A DNA stretch of 63,571 bases. It comes from Methanomassiliicoccales archaeon PtaB.Bin134. GTDB taxonomy: Archaea; Thermoplasmatota; Thermoplasmata; Methanomassiliicoccales; UBA472. This document shows, one piece after another, positions 43,652-54,004 of the stretch. The number at the start of each line of letters is the position of its first letter. Positions within the stretch are counted from its first letter, which is position 1. The notes beneath the pieces are model-generated. The model searched no databases. It was not told the DNA's origin and saw nothing but the letters and a program-made list of their open reading frames with translations. The translations under genes and the position numbers were made by a program. The stretch is taken from contig MVPZ01000169.1 of NCBI GenBank assembly GCA_002067045.1, positions 1 through 63,571 of the forward strand, given 5' to 3'.

Positions 43652-46600
43652 TGCCCAGGGAACGAAGGTCCGTCTGCGTGGGGGCCTCGGCCGGCTCCGG
43701 GAAGACCACCCGTTTGGTCGGTGAATACTTCGGGCACATCGAGCAGGGCGTGGGGATACGGTCCATTTTGGCGCTGACGTTCAATGATGAGGCGGCCGCT
43801 AACATGCGTAAGAAGATCAGGGAGCGGACGCTCGATATCCCCGACGAGAAGCTCTTCGACCAGTTGAACTGGGCGCAGGTGCAGACCTTCCATTCCTTCT
43901 GCAGCCAGGTGCTGAGGGAGTTCCACCTGCAAGCTGGTGTTCCTTCCGACTTCACGGTCATAGAGGATATGGATCTGCAGGTGCTGTTGAACGACGCCTG
44001 GGAGGAGCTAGTGGCACTGCAGGACGAGAAGTTCAGGCAAACCATGGTGTCGGTATGTTCCACCACCTCCGGCTTGCGGCTCAGGAACACGGTGTTCTTC
44101 CTGTACGAGCGGAGGGCGAGAGCGGTCGAGGCCCTTCAGGCCATGAGCGACCGTGGCGCCTTCCGGCGCAAATTCCGTCTTATGACCGAGGAGTACCTGG
44201 ACGGGCTGCTCGAGTACTTCGAGTGTGACGAGATGAGCGCGGCGGTCGATACGTTGGTCCAACTGGCCGACCGCTACGCCGAGGAGGGCGGCGACATCGC
44301 CGCCAATTACCTGCACCGCGTTCGTCCATGGCTGCTGAGATGCTCGGAAGGGGGGCGGAACGAGCAACTGCTGGCCTATCAAGCGTTGCTGGGCATCAAG
44401 GGCCGGAGGAACATGGGCAGCGCCAAAAAGCTCAAGGAGGACAAGGAGGCGCTCTCAGAGGCGTATGAAATCCTAAGGGGCTATCTGGAAGGGGCGGAGA
44501 ATGAGCTCTATAACCTGAAGTTCGACCTAGACCCCCGTTCCCTAGACATCGCCGTCGAGCATCTGATGGGTCTGCGGGACATCTTCCTGCGGTTCGTGTC
44601 GCTGGTCGACTCCCGCAAGGCCGAGAGGCGCTGCCTGGACTTCAACGACCTGCTGATCAAGGCGCAGGAGCTCTTAGATCCCGTCGTACCGAACAACAAG
44701 GTTCTTGAACTGTTGCGGCAGCGCTACCAGCACATCCTGGTGGACGAGTACCAGGACACCGACGTCCCGCAGGACAGGATCGTGCGGGCGCTGCTTGGCG
44801 ACGATAAGGACAAGCTCTTCGTGGTCGGGGACGGAAAGCAGTCCATCTACCTCTTCCGCGGGGCGGACGTTACTATGTTCAAGGGCATGCTGAGCTACGT
44901 GGAGGTAGAGCTTTGCGGGAGGAGGGAGGAGCTGGGCAGCAATTACCGCTCCACTCGGGAGCTGGTTTCCTTCGTCAACATGCTTTTCTCGAGGTTGATG
45001 GATTGCGAGGAAAACGAGTGGGAGTTCAGGTACCAGAAGGTGCAGCCCTACCGCTCGGGGGACGAGGGCTCGGTGACCGTGGTGCAGGTGCCCGGGGGCG
45101 GTCAGGACGACAAGTTGGGAATGGCTGCGGCAGTGGCCGATCAGATCGAGAGACTGGTGCAGGGCGACGGCCGTATGGTCCACTGGAACGGGAACGACCA
45201 TCTGGACGATCCCAGGAAGCCCGAATACGGGGACATCACGATACTGCTGAGGGCAAGAACGAACCTGCGATACTACGAGAGCGTGCTGGCGGAAAGGGGA
45301 ATACCTTATGCCGTGGAGAAAGGCGTGGGGTTCTTCCAGAGGCAGGAGATCATGGACATCGGTAATCTGATCAACTTCCTGGGGAACCAGATGGACGACA
45401 TTTCGCTATACGGCGTTCTGCGCTCCCCCTACTTCGGGCTCTCGGACGGAACGCTGTTCCGTATCGCGCGCTCATCCGCCCACGGGCAGCTGTTCACAAA
45501 GCTGAAAAGGTTCGTGGATGAGCACCCGGAAGATGCGCAGGTGGGCAATGCCGTGAAGGTGCTTGCCGGACTGCTCAAGAGAAGCAGGACGGTACCGGTG
45601 AGCGAGCTGCTGAACGACGCCCTGCAGAATACAGGCGTTCTAGGCGTATACGCCGGGATGTCCGGCGGCAAGCAGATGATCGCCAACGTGGAGCAGTTGC
45701 TGGAGATGGTGAGGCAGAGGGAGCAGGAGGGCTTCTTTACCCTGTACGACCTGAAGGACTGGCTGGACCTGAGCGTGGACGATTCGGACAAGGAAGGCCA
45801 GGCTCAGCTGGAAGCCACCGGGGACGCGGTGCGCATAATGACCGTACACGCCTCCAAGGGGCTGGAGTTCCCGATCGTGATATTGCCGGAGACGCACGTC
45901 CCGCCGAGGATGGACTCCGACCAGGTGGCCATGACCGGCATCGGGCTGTTTTCCGAAGTTCCCTCGGTCGATAGGATGGTGACCTACGCACCGGTGCCGA
46001 TGCGCGTCGCGGCCACGGAGATGCACTCGAAATCGGAGGCGCAGAACTTGCGGTTGTTCTACGTGGCGGCGACAAGAGCGAAGGACCATTTCGTGATGCT
46101 CGGCACCAGGGGAAGGAAGGAGGGCGAGTGGGAAGATGTTGGCGAGGAGAGGAACGATTGGTTCTCGCTGACCATGAACGCTCTGGAGCTTTCGTCGGCG
46201 GATGACGGGGTCATGGAGTTCGACGGGGAACAGACCATCATGCTGAGGATGGAGACGTTCGAGGGCGCCGCCCAAGCGGTCTCGAATGAAGGTCTCGTGC
46301 CTTGTGACATTCCCGACGAGTTATCGGTTTGGGAACCTTACCACGATGTAAGCGCGAGAGGAGAGGTGAAACTGGTGCTGCCGTCCTCCGTGGACAGCAA
46401 GGTGGAGCGAAAGCTCAAGGGCGGGGCATGGTCGGAAACCAAGAGGCTGTTGATGTCCAAGGGTATGGATGCCGCGTCGTACGGAACGATGGTGCACGAG
46501 GTGCTGCGCGGGAGATCACCCAGGACGCTGCTCTCGTCGCGTCATCTGAAGCTGAGCCCGCAAGAAGAAAATGCGGCGATCGACGGTCTATCGCAGATGT

Positions 46601-46914
46601 ACGAGCGTTTCATGAACACCGACCTTATGAAGCAACGAAAGGAAGGAGGCATGGACCTCCAGGAACTGCCGTTCGAGCTTAGGGAGGGGGACACGCTTTA
46701 CATGGGCGTAATCGACCGGCTGGTGGAGATGGCGGACGGGAGCTGGGCGCTTATCGATTACAAGACGGTGAGCCATGGAGCTGATGTTGCCGATATAACA
46801 AAGGTCTACCGGGAACAGCTATCAGCATACGCCAGGGCAGTGTTCAATCTGGTTAGCAACCAACCCATATGTTATCTGTACCTCACCGAAACAGGGAGAA
46901 TATTGAATATCTAA
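43651..46914 (+). CDS. addA: AddA-like UvrD helicase-nuclease subunit
   Basis: 1087-aa motor and nuclease of an AddAB-type complex that degrades and processes DNA ends. Superfamily 1 motifs in order: Walker A GASAGSGKT (residues 11-19), LTFNDEAAANMRKKI, DEYQDT (about 365), GDGKQSIYLFRGA, TVHASKGLEFP (about 732), and RLFYVAATRAKDH. The C-terminal PD-(D/E)XK nuclease has YMGVIDRLVEMADG and LIDYKT (about 1018-1038). The ATG overlaps the addB stop and follows GGAGGTGG. The GC content stays like the host; it drops sharply after this gene. Confidence 0.9.
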   Translation: MPRERRSVCVGASAGSGKTTRLVGEYFGHIEQGVGIRSILALTFNDEAAANMRKKIRERTLDIPDEKLFDQLNWAQVQTFHSFCSQVLREFHLQAGVPSDFTVIEDMDLQVLLNDAWEELVALQDEKFRQTMVSVCSTTSGLRLRNTVFFLYERRARAVEALQAMSDRGAFRRKFRLMTEEYLDGLLEYFECDEMSAAVDTLVQLADRYAEEGGDIAANYLHRVRPWLLRCSEGGRNEQLLAYQALLGIKGRRNMGSAKKLKEDKEALSEAYEILRGYLEGAENELYNLKFDLDPRSLDIAVEHLMGLRDIFLRFVSLVDSRKAERRCLDFNDLLIKAQELLDPVVPNNKVLELLRQRYQHILVDEYQDTDVPQDRIVRALLGDDKDKLFVVGDGKQSIYLFRGADVTMFKGMLSYVEVELCGRREELGSNYRSTRELVSFVNMLFSRLMDCEENEWEFRYQKVQPYRSGDEGSVTVVQVPGGGQDDKLGMAAAVADQIERLVQGDGRMVHWNGNDHLDDPRKPEYGDITILLRARTNLRYYESVLAERGIPYAVEKGVGFFQRQEIMDIGNLINFLGNQMDDISLYGVLRSPYFGLSDGTLFRIARSSAHGQLFTKLKRFVDEHPEDAQVGNAVKVLAGLLKRSRTVPVSELLNDALQNTGVLGVYAGMSGGKQMIANVEQLLEMVRQREQEGFFTLYDLKDWLDLSVDDSDKEGQAQLEATGDAVRIMTVHASKGLEFPIVILPETHVPPRMDSDQVAMTGIGLFSEVPSVDRMVTYAPVPMRVAATEMHSKSEAQNLRLFYVAATRAKDHFVMLGTRGRKEGEWEDVGEERNDWFSLTMNALELSSADDGVMEFDGEQTIMLRMETFEGAAQAVSNEGLVPCDIPDELSVWEPYHDVSARGEVKLVLPSSVDSKVERKLKGGAWSETKRLLMSKGMDAASYGTMVHEVLRGRSPRTLLSSRHLKLSPQEENAAIDGLSQMYERFMNTDLMKQRKEGGMDLQELPFELREGDTLYMGVIDRLVEMADGSWALIDYKTVSHGADVADITKVYREQLSAYARAVFNLVSNQPICYLYLTETGRILNI

Positions 46915-46939
46915 CCGTATAGGATGAATGTCTCAATTA

Positions 46940-47752
46940 CTATTCCACCACGGGTAAAGGAAGATAAAACATCTCCGCCACATGTCTTCCAACCTCAGTG
47001 ATAAATAAACTTCTCTTTCCCGCCTTCTCTATCCAACCGCTGGCAATCCAGGGTTCCAGGAAATTTCTCAGGTAATACATTTTATCGCTTTGGGTAACCC
47101 TCTCTTCATGATTGCCGTTCCGCCACAATCCCGCCCGCCGCAGGTCGCCTATCATGCTTGTGTAGGAACTGCTTTTCTTCTCCTTGATCCTGGAATCCAG
47201 AATGCGCAATCCCTCTACTAGGTGCCTATCGGGCATAGGGATATGGAATATTGGCAGGTCCTCAGGATCGTAAACTGACCGGGATTGACCGATTGGCACC
47301 CCGTCTTGGTAGTACAGCTTCCGTAAAAGGTCCTCTCCCGATATCTGCCATTCCTTGGTCCGTACGGTGAACGGCCGTACACCTGGTACCATCATTGAAG
47401 CTAGAGTTGCCGCAGCTGCGTACTCCGATGTCCCGCTGGATATGTTGATGAAAACCTCATTTCCTTGTGATCGCTCCTCGCTCAGGATGGAAAGGATGGT
47501 TGCCAGCATCTTCTTGAAATCGTAAACCTCTGCCCTGATCTCAATTATATTCGAGGGTCCTACAACATCGCTGAGCATCTCTACGTTACGGGAATAGAAA
47601 TCCATGTAGACCGAGCTACCTTTAGGATTCCTCTTCGAGGTCCAATGAATGAGGTACACCTTACCCGCGCTCTTGAGGTATTCGATCGGCTGGACGATCT
47701 TGTACGTATCAAATACTACGCAGGCCACTACGACCTTGGTGCTAATGGCCAT
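46940..47752 (-). CDS. CARF-wHTH regulator (DUF6293/HFX_2341-like)
   Basis: About 270 aa. Residues about 1-130 form a Rossmann-like CARF domain: an opening strand (TKVVVACVVFD), then VYLIHW and the ligand-loop block INISSGTSEYAAAATLASMM. CARF domains bind cyclic oligoadenylates or related nucleotides in CRISPR-linked proteins. The C-terminal half ends in a winged helix (MIGDLRRAGLW to GWIEKAGKRSLFITEVGRHV). It is divergent from drmA with 329 bp between starts, so it is the obvious candidate regulator of the drm operon. In-frame starts further upstream (47770, 47824) have no better ribosome site. Base composition is AT-rich like the drm genes. Confidence 0.8.
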   Translation of the reverse strand: MAISTKVVVACVVFDTYKIVQPIEYLKSAGKVYLIHWTSKRNPKGSSVYMDFYSRNVEMLSDVVGPSNIIEIRAEVYDFKKMLATILSILSEERSQGNEVFINISSGTSEYAAAATLASMMVPGVRPFTVRTKEWQISGEDLLRKLYYQDGVPIGQSRSVYDPEDLPIFHIPMPDRHLVEGLRILDSRIKEKKSSSYTSMIGDLRRAGLWRNGNHEERVTQSDKMYYLRNFLEPWIASGWIEKAGKRSLFITEVGRHVAEMFYLPLPVVE

Positions 47753-48081
47753 ACTGGTTTTTTCTTTCATGATGCTAAGATGGATGATGCATGCAGTAAC
47801 TAATATAACTTTTGTAACAGTCATAACGTTATAATTTTGAAATAATTACATTCACAATCATCAACGGTGGAAAATATTACTGTTCCCAATAGAGGGTGGA
47901 CACGATCAGAAATCAACGCATTCGCATCTAGAGAACTATGCCATACAAATCATGCATGCAAGACGATCATGAAAATCGTGCATAGGACACTTACTCATAG
48001 CAGCACTTTCAAATCACAAATTGAGACTGGAATGAACATTTATTTATGTAAAAATCAAACATCCGTCTTCGGTGATTGGGG
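47753..48081. promoter_or_regulatory. AT-rich divergent promoter region with a large inverted repeat
   Basis: The 329-bp gap between the CARF-wHTH gene and drmA is very AT-rich. It contains ATGC-(3 nt)-ACGAT, a 7-nt spacer, then ATCGTGCAT (about 47956-47983), an imperfect palindrome with 9-bp arms. A TATA-like TTTATTTATG follows at 48039-48048, about 35 nt before drmA. The palindrome is a plausible binding site for the CARF-wHTH protein. Confidence 0.45.
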
Positions 48082-51000
48082 ATGGCATCTCTGAATTCAC
48101 AGTTATTGTTCGTCAATTCGATGATTGACTACATTACCACGAAATGCGCGGGTGGGCATGATAGCGACGCTATATCGTCCGATTCCCCCAGAAAGGTGTT
48201 TTTCCTTGGTTCTCTATCGCCAAAGCGATCAGACGCCGATGATGAAATCGACAGCCGCTACATCCAGGAAGAGGGGAAGACATCGATAAGAAGTCAGAGA
48301 ATGAGCGTGGGATTCCTCGTGGAATCAAAAACGATCGGGGATCTCAAACTGACGGTTACGCCCCAAGGTTCCATATTCATAAAAACCGAAGTGGATTCTG
48401 ATGCTCAATCGGATGCCTTAAATGCTGATAAAGGGGGCGAGCGTGAAAAGAACAAGATATGGAAGCGATTCAACTTCTCGGACAGGATCGAATGGTCTTA
48501 CTGCGAAGGCAATCCTGAAAACATTAAAGTCAGTTTTAAAGAGGCTCTCGCAAGCGCGGCATCCGCCGATTTATCTGGCAAACGGGGATTGGACGGCATA
48601 TGGGACGCTTCAGTCGATATAGAAACATCGGAATTCTCATCGGATTATCATCTGGTCAAGGTGTCTCTCACCAACAACGCCAAGGATCCACAAAAACCGG
48701 ATGGTTGGGAAAGGTCCATTTTCAATTGCCGCCTACGAATCGAAATCGTCGGGGCGAGGGTGGGAGAATTCTCTGACAGATACATGTACGAAGATCATCC
48801 TCAGCAATACTATTACGATTTCAGACCGATCAACTGCCAGGCTTTCTGGAGTGAGAAGGGGTCTATCATTGAGACAAGGCACTATGGCCGTTTCGAGCAG
48901 CCCAATATCCGGCCGAAGGCGACCCTGCCCGGGGTGGATCTCCTTTTCGATTCTCTTAGGGATGAGCGCTCCCTGCTCGCATCTGTCGATTCGCTCATCG
49001 GCGTGATGGAAACCGCCCGCCTCCTCTACGAGCAAACGTATTCTGCGGATAAAAGCGGATATCAGGAGAGGGAGGGTCAAAGGCAAGGGACCTGGGAGGA
49101 AGGAAGATCATCGTTGGAATCGTATTCGGCCCTCATCGATCAGATTAAGGTGACCAGAAAATTGCTGGGCGAAAATAGGCGCGCATTAAAATGTCTGGCA
49201 GACATGCATGGCGTATTCAGCAACTATTACAAATCCAACAACCCTTCGTCAGAAATCAAATTCGGCTGGAGAATATTTCAGTTCGTTTTCATTTTGGCAT
49301 GCCTGCCTTCCATCATCAACAATGACGGGGAGGACGTGGCGAAAGTATTGCACGTGGACACAGGCGGTGGAAAATCCGAGGCGTACTTCGGACTCGTGGT
49401 GTTCGCTGCATTCTGGGAAAGAAGCGGTGGAAAGAAAGATGGCACGACGGCCCTCGTCAAATTTCCGCTACGGATGCTTTCCATCCAACAGCTCGACAGG
49501 CTTGCTTCAGTCATCGTGCATGCTGAAAAAATTCGGAAGGAGAATGAGGAAACGTACCAAGGGGAATCCTTCAGCCTTGGTTTCTATGTGGGGAAATCCG
49601 ATGATTTCCCGAACTCTTTGGCGAAGCTCAGGGAATCACTCTATAACAACAATGAACTGATTGATCCCGCGCCAGAATCCATTATACTAACGGGATGTCC
49701 CCTCTGCGGAAAACCCTCCGATGCAAAAGTGAGATTGAAGGATGATCTGGATGGGAGGAGGGTACTGCATCAATGCGATGTCTGCAAGGAGATATTCTTC
49801 ATCTACACGAGCGACGTGGAAATATTCCACAGAAGACCAACGGTTATTGTATCTACCGTTGACAAATGGGCTGCGATATCCCTACAGAGCAAGGTGCGCA
49901 ACCTTCTCGGCGGATCGGGTTCGGATTGCCCGCATGGTCACGGCTTCATCTCCTCCGGAGACGTCTGCGAAGACGGGTCCAGGGAGATCAAATGCGAGGA
50001 AAAGGGTAAGAACGCGCATAACTCTGATGGCCCGATCCTTTCCATCCAGGATGAGATGCACCTGCTTCGAGAAGGGTTCGGGGTGATCAGCGCCCATTTC
50101 GAGGGCGCGATAGAAAACCTGGTAAAAGCCACTAGCAAGAGAGGATTGCAGCATGTGGCGATGAGCGCAACCTTGAATGGCACCCGGAAACAGATCCAGG
50201 AACTGTATGCCAAGGATTGCGTGATAATCCCCGGCAGATGTCCCAACGGTCCAGGTTCTGAGGGCGACCTGTTCTACCAGCGTTACGAAGGTCCCAACCG
50301 CATAATAATCGGGCTCAAACCCAATTTCCGGGACAACCATTATGCGTCCCTCATAACGCTCCTGCACTTCTCAACATTCATCATCACGGCTCAGAAGGAG
50401 CTAAATGCAAATCCCGACGACTTCTGCATCAAGTTTGGCTGCGTTGATAACAAGGAGGCGCAGGATCTCATCAACCAATACCTCCTCCCAATAACCTATC
50501 ATCTAAAGGTCCAGGACGCGGAGGACATGGCCCGCCTGCAGAGGGAATTCATTAGGGAAAATCTGCTCAACGAGCACGGCTCCGAATTCAACGGAATGAC
50601 TCTGACCGGCGGTTCGGGTTTGAAGGAACTGAAGGAAGCCATGCGGTATGTTTCGGAATATCTGAAGAATTATGATCCATCCAAGGTGGGCACCCCCGAT
50701 TTCGTCATCAGACCGCTATATTGCACATCAGTGATTTCGCACGGGGTGGATCTGGAGGACCTGAATTTTATGGTATTTCAGGGAATTCCCTTTTCAACCT
50801 CCGAATACATTCAGGCGCTGTCGCGCGTTGGTAGGAGCGTCTCCAAGGTGGGAGTGGTCCTAGTTTGGTTCTATCCCAACAGGATACGCGATGACAGCTT
50901 CTTCAGGAACTTCGTCAGGTATCACGAGACACTTGATCATCAGGTTAGGCCAGTGCCAATAAGGCGGGATGCCCGCCTCGGTAAGTATCAAACCATCAAC

Positions 51001-51336
51001 TCCCTCTTCACCGCAGCGATAATCAACCACCTGTCGGAGATCAAGGGCGCTCCTCTGTGGAATAAGGGGCATATAGCGGATTTAACTGCGAATGACATAC
51101 AGGCCATCATAAACTACATCGTTGAATCCTACGGATCCGAACGTAACATCGATGTCAGGAAAGAGGTCGAGGACAGGATCAATATGATCAAGCATTCCTC
51201 GATGAAGGACAATGATGATATAATCGATATTTTAGCAAAATGTCCAAATCGTTATTATCGCAGCCAAACCGGTATGCGCGGCATCCAGAGGGAACTGATC
51301 TTGAAATTGAACATCAATGATGGGAGAATTGTTTAG
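48082..51336 (+). CDS. drmA: DISARM helicase DrmA
   Basis: 1084-aa superfamily 2 helicase with DISARM DrmA architecture. Walker A is VDTGGGKSEAY (about residues 426-436) and Walker B is DEMH in SIQDEMHLLREGF (about 655). The C-terminal helicase domain contains ISHGVDLEDLNFMVFQG and ALSRVGRS (about 890-915). A zinc-binding insertion (CPLCGK, CDVCKE, about 540-570) and a long N-terminal extension flank the motor. In DISARM, DrmA with DrmB binds incoming DNA and blocks phage. ATG 48082 has GGTGA 6-7 nt upstream. TAG stop and GGAGG lead straight into drmB. Confidence 0.85.
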   Translation: MASLNSQLLFVNSMIDYITTKCAGGHDSDAISSDSPRKVFFLGSLSPKRSDADDEIDSRYIQEEGKTSIRSQRMSVGFLVESKTIGDLKLTVTPQGSIFIKTEVDSDAQSDALNADKGGEREKNKIWKRFNFSDRIEWSYCEGNPENIKVSFKEALASAASADLSGKRGLDGIWDASVDIETSEFSSDYHLVKVSLTNNAKDPQKPDGWERSIFNCRLRIEIVGARVGEFSDRYMYEDHPQQYYYDFRPINCQAFWSEKGSIIETRHYGRFEQPNIRPKATLPGVDLLFDSLRDERSLLASVDSLIGVMETARLLYEQTYSADKSGYQEREGQRQGTWEEGRSSLESYSALIDQIKVTRKLLGENRRALKCLADMHGVFSNYYKSNNPSSEIKFGWRIFQFVFILACLPSIINNDGEDVAKVLHVDTGGGKSEAYFGLVVFAAFWERSGGKKDGTTALVKFPLRMLSIQQLDRLASVIVHAEKIRKENEETYQGESFSLGFYVGKSDDFPNSLAKLRESLYNNNELIDPAPESIILTGCPLCGKPSDAKVRLKDDLDGRRVLHQCDVCKEIFFIYTSDVEIFHRRPTVIVSTVDKWAAISLQSKVRNLLGGSGSDCPHGHGFISSGDVCEDGSREIKCEEKGKNAHNSDGPILSIQDEMHLLREGFGVISAHFEGAIENLVKATSKRGLQHVAMSATLNGTRKQIQELYAKDCVIIPGRCPNGPGSEGDLFYQRYEGPNRIIIGLKPNFRDNHYASLITLLHFSTFIITAQKELNANPDDFCIKFGCVDNKEAQDLINQYLLPITYHLKVQDAEDMARLQREFIRENLLNEHGSEFNGMTLTGGSGLKELKEAMRYVSEYLKNYDPSKVGTPDFVIRPLYCTSVISHGVDLEDLNFMVFQGIPFSTSEYIQALSRVGRSVSKVGVVLVWFYPNRIRDDSFFRNFVRYHETLDHQVRPVPIRRDARLGKYQTINSLFTAAIINHLSEIKGAPLWNKGHIADLTANDIQAIINYIVESYGSERNIDVRKEVEDRINMIKHSSMKDNDDIIDILAKCPNRYYRSQTGMRGIQRELILKLNINDGRIV

Positions 51337-51347
51337 GAGGGAAAAAG

Positions 51348-53216
51348 GTGAAGCCGACAGAGGTTAAAAGAATCCCGGAAAGCAGCGTGTTCTATCAGGG
51401 TCATCCGCGCCAATTTTTCTCCCTCAATAAATTACTTTTCGAAATAGACACCAATAATCCAGACCGCGAAGCAACCCTGCGTTTCAATTCCAATAAGTTA
51501 TTGCCGCATTATCTAAGAATACTGAATCGTTATCTTTCAAAATGCGAAAACCCATCCAATGTCAGCGCTCATCCCGGAAACACAGAGGTCAAGGTTATCG
51601 CACTTTACGAGGGCGAATTCGCAAAAGAAAGGGATTTCAGTGGGGAATATAGTCTGTATCCCCGAGAAGCGCTTTGCACAAAGGATAACTGTCACGAATT
51701 TTTCTTAATTGATAAAGGCAAAACGTGCGGCCATAATGATTTCGAACATTGGGATCAACTGACCTTCGTCGCTTATTGTGATATCTGTGGTAAAGTACTG
51801 CCCCTGCATAAAGCAACGAATCTTAACAAAGGGTGTAAAAAATGCGGGGCAGAAAGGTCCAAGGTGATTCTGAAATGGGATAAACGTGGAGATATCAGCA
51901 CCTATCGAGTCAAGTGCAAGAAATGCGGCAGTATTGAAAGACTGGTATTCTACCAGTGCAACCACGATGGCGTGATCCCAAGCAATCATGATGATAGGTT
52001 CAGGGGGGTTCCGGCCAGGGCAGGATCGATACGACATGCCGTGGTAAACACCAGAATCGACATCTATCCCGATGACGATGCCAAAGCCTCCGGCGTCAAG
52101 CAGTTCTCGGATGATTTCAATGTCGTTTTCGGGGGAGCGATACCGGAAACCCACCTGACTCTTCCGTCAGTGATCGAGGGTTTGAAAATGAATGGTGCTT
52201 TTTGGACCCTGAGGGGGATCGATAATCATCTCGATGATCTCGATCTCGATGCAGATAGGCGCAATTCATGGACAACTGCAGATTGGAATAGGTTATTGTG
52301 CAGAATAGTTCAAACCGTTGCCGTCACGCTGAAAGCGGAACCACAAAATCAGAAGGTAAAGGATAAGAACGGCATAGGGATCATCAGCGAATTGCTGGAA
52401 CAAACCAAGGATACGGATCTGGGGATAGAATTTGACGAGGATTCATATCTGGACGTTCCAGGCGCTGAAAACGATCCGAGCATCCCAAAGGTGACCAAGT
52501 TAATAAACCTGGGATTTTTCCCAAAAGATCTCGAAGCATTCAAGGAGCGTTACGGTTTGATCGACATCAGCCACATATCCAACATCCGGATGGTTCAGGC
52601 ACTGATGGGTTGGATTGAAGGTTCCACCAGAAAGAAGAAAATCATATTCGTGCCTCACTATGTTGGGAACAAACACATCATAATGGTGAGAGATTATCCA
52701 TCGGAATGCATTTCCTTTAAATTCGATAAGAAGAAATTACTTGAATGGCTCGAATGCAACTCCATCATAAAGGACATTAGGATCGATGCCGACGAACCTC
52801 TCGATTATGCCGAGATTATCAACAAAGACTCGAACGCTAGGAAACACGTGTTCACACTGTTGCACACCTTTTCGCACCTATTGATTCAGGTTGCAGATGA
52901 TTACACAGGTCTGGATATCCAGAGTTTCGGTGAATTGATCGACCCGGTCAACGCTAAAATCATTCTGTATTCGACCAGCAGCATCAACTGCGGCGGACTT
53001 GAAGAGGCTTTCTCTACCGGTCTTTCCTTCTGGCTGGGGAGGCTCAAAGAACTCGCCGAGGAATGTCCTCAGGATCCTGCATGCATGATTGATGAGAACG
53101 GCGCCTGTAACGCTTGCTCATATCTTCCAGAAATTGTGTGCTGTAATTTCAACCAGGATCTGGATCGGGGAACCCTGATAGGAGGGCCGAGGTACAAAAC
53201 GGGGTACCTTTCATGA
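51348..53216 (+). CDS. drmB: DISARM protein DrmB (DUF1998)
   Basis: 622-aa DISARM protein. DUF1998 at the C-terminus (about residues 495-605) carries the family's hallmark cysteines: CPQDPACM, CNACSYLPEIVCCNF and the trailing LDRGTLIGG. N-terminal zinc-ribbon pairs (CTKDNC, CDICGK, CKKCG twice) suggest metal sites. DrmB forms a complex with DrmA. The start is GTG with GGAGG 7 nt upstream. It overlaps drmC by 4 nt (ATGA). AT-rich codon use matches drmA and drmC. Confidence 0.87.
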   Translation: MKPTEVKRIPESSVFYQGHPRQFFSLNKLLFEIDTNNPDREATLRFNSNKLLPHYLRILNRYLSKCENPSNVSAHPGNTEVKVIALYEGEFAKERDFSGEYSLYPREALCTKDNCHEFFLIDKGKTCGHNDFEHWDQLTFVAYCDICGKVLPLHKATNLNKGCKKCGAERSKVILKWDKRGDISTYRVKCKKCGSIERLVFYQCNHDGVIPSNHDDRFRGVPARAGSIRHAVVNTRIDIYPDDDAKASGVKQFSDDFNVVFGGAIPETHLTLPSVIEGLKMNGAFWTLRGIDNHLDDLDLDADRRNSWTTADWNRLLCRIVQTVAVTLKAEPQNQKVKDKNGIGIISELLEQTKDTDLGIEFDEDSYLDVPGAENDPSIPKVTKLINLGFFPKDLEAFKERYGLIDISHISNIRMVQALMGWIEGSTRKKKIIFVPHYVGNKHIIMVRDYPSECISFKFDKKKLLEWLECNSIIKDIRIDADEPLDYAEIINKDSNARKHVFTLLHTFSHLLIQVADDYTGLDIQSFGELIDPVNAKIILYSTSSINCGGLEEAFSTGLSFWLGRLKELAEECPQDPACMIDENGACNACSYLPEIVCCNFNQDLDRGTLIGGPRYKTGYLS

Positions 53217-54004
53217 GGATCAATCCCTCTGTGAAAAATGCGCTCATAGACTATCTCGAAGGCAACGTGGGCAAATTCGTTTCCTTGCAGGAGATCATTA
53301 ATCGCGCTCCCCGAGAAGCCACGGATCAGGAAATTCTTTTCATCTTATCAGAAGGCGAATTCGAAGGGAACATCAGGAAAGACAGGAAGCAAGGTCTCGA
53401 TGGATACACTATAGTAAAATCCATGGAAAAAAAGGAGAAGCTCAATGATGTGGTGCTGGTCATCTCCAAGCCCGAACTACACAAGTTCGGGCTGGAGGGG
53501 GTGCAGGCGCGTAACAATCAGATCGAAACCAGGAAATGCTTCTGCGACATAATCGACTCGTCCAAACATTTTCTCCGAATATGCTCTCCTTTCATGGAGC
53601 GAAACGTCTCCGCCCCCGATTCAATACCAGATTTCGGCCAAAGGATCGCCAACGCGCTGAAGAGGGGCGTCCAGATAAAATTGCTGTCCAGAGAGTTGGC
53701 CCTCAGACGAGGAAACGAAGTGGATTGGATGATTGACATTGCCGAATCCGTCGGTGAAAAGAAATCGCTGGAGATCAGGGATTATCACTTCTTAAATCAG
53801 ACCGGAACAAAAATCCATTCGAGCACCCATGCAAAAATGCTCATCGCCGATCATTCAATGGCTTACGTCGGCAGCGGAGAACTCAGGGAATATTCGCTAG
53901 CTGTAAATTTCGAAGTCGGATGTCAGTTGAAAGGTCCTATAGTCGTTGGCGCGGTTGAAATATTTGACTCGATGTTCCAAAGAGGCGTACCGTATGATCG
54001 ATAG
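53213..54004 (+). CDS. drmC: DISARM protein DrmC (phospholipase D-like)
   Basis: 263-aa protein. A single HKD catalytic motif reads HAKMLIADHSMAYVGSG (about residues 205-222), typical of a PLD-fold nuclease that works as a dimer. The N-terminal 90 residues may be a winged-helix-like domain (PREATDQEILFILSEGEFEG). In DISARM, DrmC is dispensable for some phages. It overlaps drmB and the next gene, by 4 and 11 nt. Confidence 0.86.
   Translation: MRINPSVKNALIDYLEGNVGKFVSLQEIINRAPREATDQEILFILSEGEFEGNIRKDRKQGLDGYTIVKSMEKKEKLNDVVLVISKPELHKFGLEGVQARNNQIETRKCFCDIIDSSKHFLRICSPFMERNVSAPDSIPDFGQRIANALKRGVQIKLLSRELALRRGNEVDWMIDIAESVGEKKSLEIRDYHFLNQTGTKIHSSTHAKMLIADHSMAYVGSGELREYSLAVNFEVGCQLKGPIVVGAVEIFDSMFQRGVPYDR

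Noticed and set aside
47867..48094. 75-codon plus-strand frame before drmA
   Set aside because: It spans the TATA box and palindrome of drmA, lacks a Shine-Dalgarno and has no recognisable domain.
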